Source: JBLIRR01 sp049472395 (GTDB taxonomy: Bacteria; SZUA-182; DTGQ01; JBLIRR01). From it: a stretch of 55,637 nucleotides of DNA. The notes below the pieces were generated by a model. That model had not been told where the DNA came from. It made no database searches and worked only from the letters and a program-made list of their open reading frames with translations. Numbering within the stretch: the first letter of the stretch is position 1; each line of letters begins with the position of its first letter. Positions 54,118-55,637 of the stretch are shown here, piece by piece. The stretch spans positions 1 to 55,637 of the forward strand of contig JBLIRR010000041.1 in NCBI GenBank assembly GCA_049472395.1. The letters run 5' to 3'. The translations under genes were made by a program, and so were the position numbers.

Positions 54118-54986
54118 AAAGAACAATAGGCTTACTGAAATTGATTGTTTTATCTGTTCTCTTAGTAGTTTTCTTGACAACAACTGCTCTAGGAGAAGTG
54201 GTTTCCGAATCTGTATTAAAGGAATGTAAGACATGGGCCCAAATCACAATCCAGGAATTAGGCAGAGAGTATGAATTGCTAATTGATCCGCCCTTTGTCT
54301 TGGCCGGCAATATGTCAAGGTCTCAATTGGAATATTATCTTAATAATACTATATATAAAGCTTCCATGGCCTTATGGAAAAAATTCTTTGACAAACATCC
54401 CAAGAGACCAATACGTATCCTTTTATTTGCTAATGAAAGATCTTACCGTTCTCAGACAAAAATCCTTTATGGTGATAATGACGTCAGCTATTTTGGTTAC
54501 TTTCGGCCAGATGAAAGGACCATACTTATGAACATCTCTACTGGCGATGGAACGTTGGTTCATGAACTGACTCATGCCCTTATGGCTCCCGACTTTCCCA
54601 TCTGTCCGGTGTGGTTCGAGGAGGCTATGGGATCATTGTTTGAACAGTGTTCTCTTGAAAATGATGATATTCGTGGCCTCATGAACTGGCGGTTCCCCAT
54701 TTTACAACGCGCTATTAATAATAATGAGTTAATCCCTCTGATCGACTTATTAAAAGTGAATCGCACCGAGTTTGAAGGAGAATATAGAGATTTATATTAT
54801 GCAGAGGCAAGATATTTAGCTTTGTATCTTCAGGAAAAAGAAGTTCTGGTAGAGTTTTACAAGGCCTTCCGCGATGTGCATCAAACCGATCTGTTCGGGC
54901 ATGCTACCTTGGAACATATCACAGGGAAAAAACTTGAGATACTCCAGAAAGAATGGATACATTGGACAGAGACATTGAAACAGTGA
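54114..54986 (+). CDS. Secreted HExxH metalloprotease-like protein
   Basis: The 290-residue protein has a signal peptide (about 1-28) and a gluzincin-like zinc site LVHELTHAL (His150, Glu151, His154), with a third ligand candidate in WFEEAMG (Glu169/170), as in the peptidase MA-like families. The ATG overlaps the alpha-2-macroglobulin stop codon (ATGA), so the two are translationally coupled and both exported. I reject an upstream start at 54093 because the signal peptide begins at MKRTIG. Protease or peptidase activity is inferred from the motif. Confidence 0.85.
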   Translation: MKRTIGLLKLIVLSVLLVVFLTTTALGEVVSESVLKECKTWAQITIQELGREYELLIDPPFVLAGNMSRSQLEYYLNNTIYKASMALWKKFFDKHPKRPIRILLFANERSYRSQTKILYGDNDVSYFGYFRPDERTILMNISTGDGTLVHELTHALMAPDFPICPVWFEEAMGSLFEQCSLENDDIRGLMNWRFPILQRAINNNELIPLIDLLKVNRTEFEGEYRDLYYAEARYLALYLQEKEVLVEFYKAFRDVHQTDLFGHATLEHITGKKLEILQKEWIHWTETLKQ

Positions 54987-55304
54987 TCACTCTTATAATG
55001 GCTTATATATTAGATAATAGCTACCCAGGTAAATCAAAATTCCAAGTGATATATACCATCTATAAAATAGAGATAATTGATATAATCGGTGAACATAAAT
55101 ATAATATAGAAAATAGATGGAAATAAAGATAATATAGAAAAATTTTCTGCATTTTGTCTTTTTTTGGGGAGAATTATTAGTAGTTAGGGCTGTCAAATTT
55201 TATCTTTGCGCGGATTGTTTTCCTAAGTTCTCTTAAGGCGATCAATTTGGCTTATTTTAGACAAGGATATCCTGTTAACTTGTTAAAAAGTTTTTTTAAT
55301 TAAA
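54987..55304. other. Intergenic stretch without recognisable gene
   Basis: This 318-bp AT-rich stretch separates the metalloprotease gene from the convergent transposase gene. No stem with a T-run and no ORF with coding character were seen. Confidence 0.5.
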
Positions 55305-55637
55305 TTAATAGACATACTCCTCATCATGAAAATATACATCATCAGGGGGAATATAATCACCATACCAGCTATCTTGTTCATGAGCTGATACAGTGACGGG
55401 AGATAAGAGTGGCGCTCTTTGAGTCTCTTCTCCGATATGCTTTAATATCTTTTGTGTTTTTTTAAAATCAGTAATGAAAGCAACGAGTTTCATTTCCTTT
55501 CCACATTTCGGGCATACCAAAGGTCCGATTTCAAAAATTTTTTGTATCAGGCGCGCCCACGTTGAACTAGCTTTACTCTTACCTTTTTTCTCTTCTACTA
55601 TAACTTTCACTATAGCTCCAGTATTTTCTCTCTTTTC
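55305..55637 (-). CDS. IS91-like transposase, C-terminal part, running off the right edge
   Basis: The frame is open from the window edge to the stop at 55305, about 110 residues. It has WARLIQKIFEIGPLVCPKCG, then EMKLVAFI and a C-terminal DDVYFHDEEY. This is the end of the transposases of the IS91 and related groups: a CPxCG zinc-binding element followed by an Asp/Pro-rich tail. An apparent GTG start at 55610 is only internal. Whether the whole element is intact cannot be seen. No terminal inverted repeat is expected for this group. Confidence 0.7.
   Translation of the reverse strand, partial: EKRENTGAIVKVIVEEKKGKSKASSTWARLIQKIFEIGPLVCPKCGKEMKLVAFITDFKKTQKILKHIGEETQRAPLLSPVTVSAHEQDSWYGDYIPPDDVYFHDEEYVY

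Noticed and set aside
54993..55196. 67-residue minus-strand frame after the metalloprotease gene
   Set aside because: Low-complexity Tyr/Ile composition expected from AT-rich non-coding DNA, with no ribosome binding site.
1..55637. CRISPR arrays, rRNA and tRNA genes
   Set aside because: No regularly spaced direct repeats of CRISPR type and no cloverleaf or rRNA-like sequence were noticed by eye; a tRNAscan/CRISPR search would be decisive.

Overview
The window reads as a fragment of the chromosome of an environmental, rather AT-rich Gram-negative bacterium, probably uncultivated. The outer membrane is implied by a lipoprotein with a lipobox, a bacterial alpha-2-macroglobulin, an O-antigen-ligase-like protein and YadA-head-type repeats. 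Combined with a B12-dependent ribonucleotide reductase, a diadenylate cyclase fused to YbbR and a MinD/RodZ-HTH pair, this would suit a Desulfobacterota-, Nitrospirota- or Planctomycetota-like lineage. I cannot fix the taxon from sequence alone.

Region 1 (1-5.3 kb) is part of an integron gene-cassette array. Small unrelated genes, all on the minus strand, are separated by three clear attC recombination sites of 128-133 bp, a fourth degenerate one, and a fifth cut by what looks like the 5' end of a group II intron running off the left edge. The cassettes encode a secreted protein, a RelA/SpoT-type alarmone synthetase, a HEPN-like protein, a zinc-ribbon PD-(D/E)XK nuclease and a small membrane protein. 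No integrase is visible. Upstream of the last cassette lies a cluster of TTATCAGGTCAAAT inverted repeats, and then two unrecognised membrane proteins.

Region 2 (7.2-18.8 kb) is a plus-strand operon for alpha-glucan and trehalose metabolism: treZ, a GH57/DUF3536 protein, treY, a GT4 glucan-synthase-like glycosyltransferase, and a trehalose synthase-maltokinase fusion. TreY and TreZ turn maltodextrin into trehalose. TreS and maltokinase convert trehalose to maltose and maltose 1-phosphate. The GT4 enzyme would build glucan or maltose 1-phosphate.

Region 3 (18.8-32.3 kb) is a minus-strand block flanked by two direct copies of the last ~435 bp of the treS-maltokinase gene, exactly 13.9 kb apart. 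It holds a DUF4143 ATPase with a promoter inside an inverted repeat, then a cell-surface glycan operon: GT-B-like transferase, sulfotransferase, aminotransferase, CMP-sugar synthetase, radical SAM enzyme and O-antigen ligase. Two secreted repeat proteins and a methyltransferase follow. At its right end a DnaJ fragment and the treS fragment meet head to head.

Region 4 (32.7-45.4 kb) is mixed core-like content: nrdJ, a small OB-fold-like acidic protein, CdaA-YbbR, a SagB-type nitroreductase, an APC permease with a C-terminal universal stress domain, a lipoprotein, a CDA-fold deaminase next to a DUF523-DUF1722 protein, an internally deleted dehydrogenase, and a MinD-like ATPase paired with a J-like/RodZ-HTH protein.

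Region 5 (45.4-55.6 kb) has gene-poor stretches and remnants, a second DUF4143 ATPase and a truncated HD-domain gene. A large alpha-2-macroglobulin gene follows, translationally coupled to a HExxH metalloprotease gene. The 3' end of an IS91-like transposase gene lies at the right edge.
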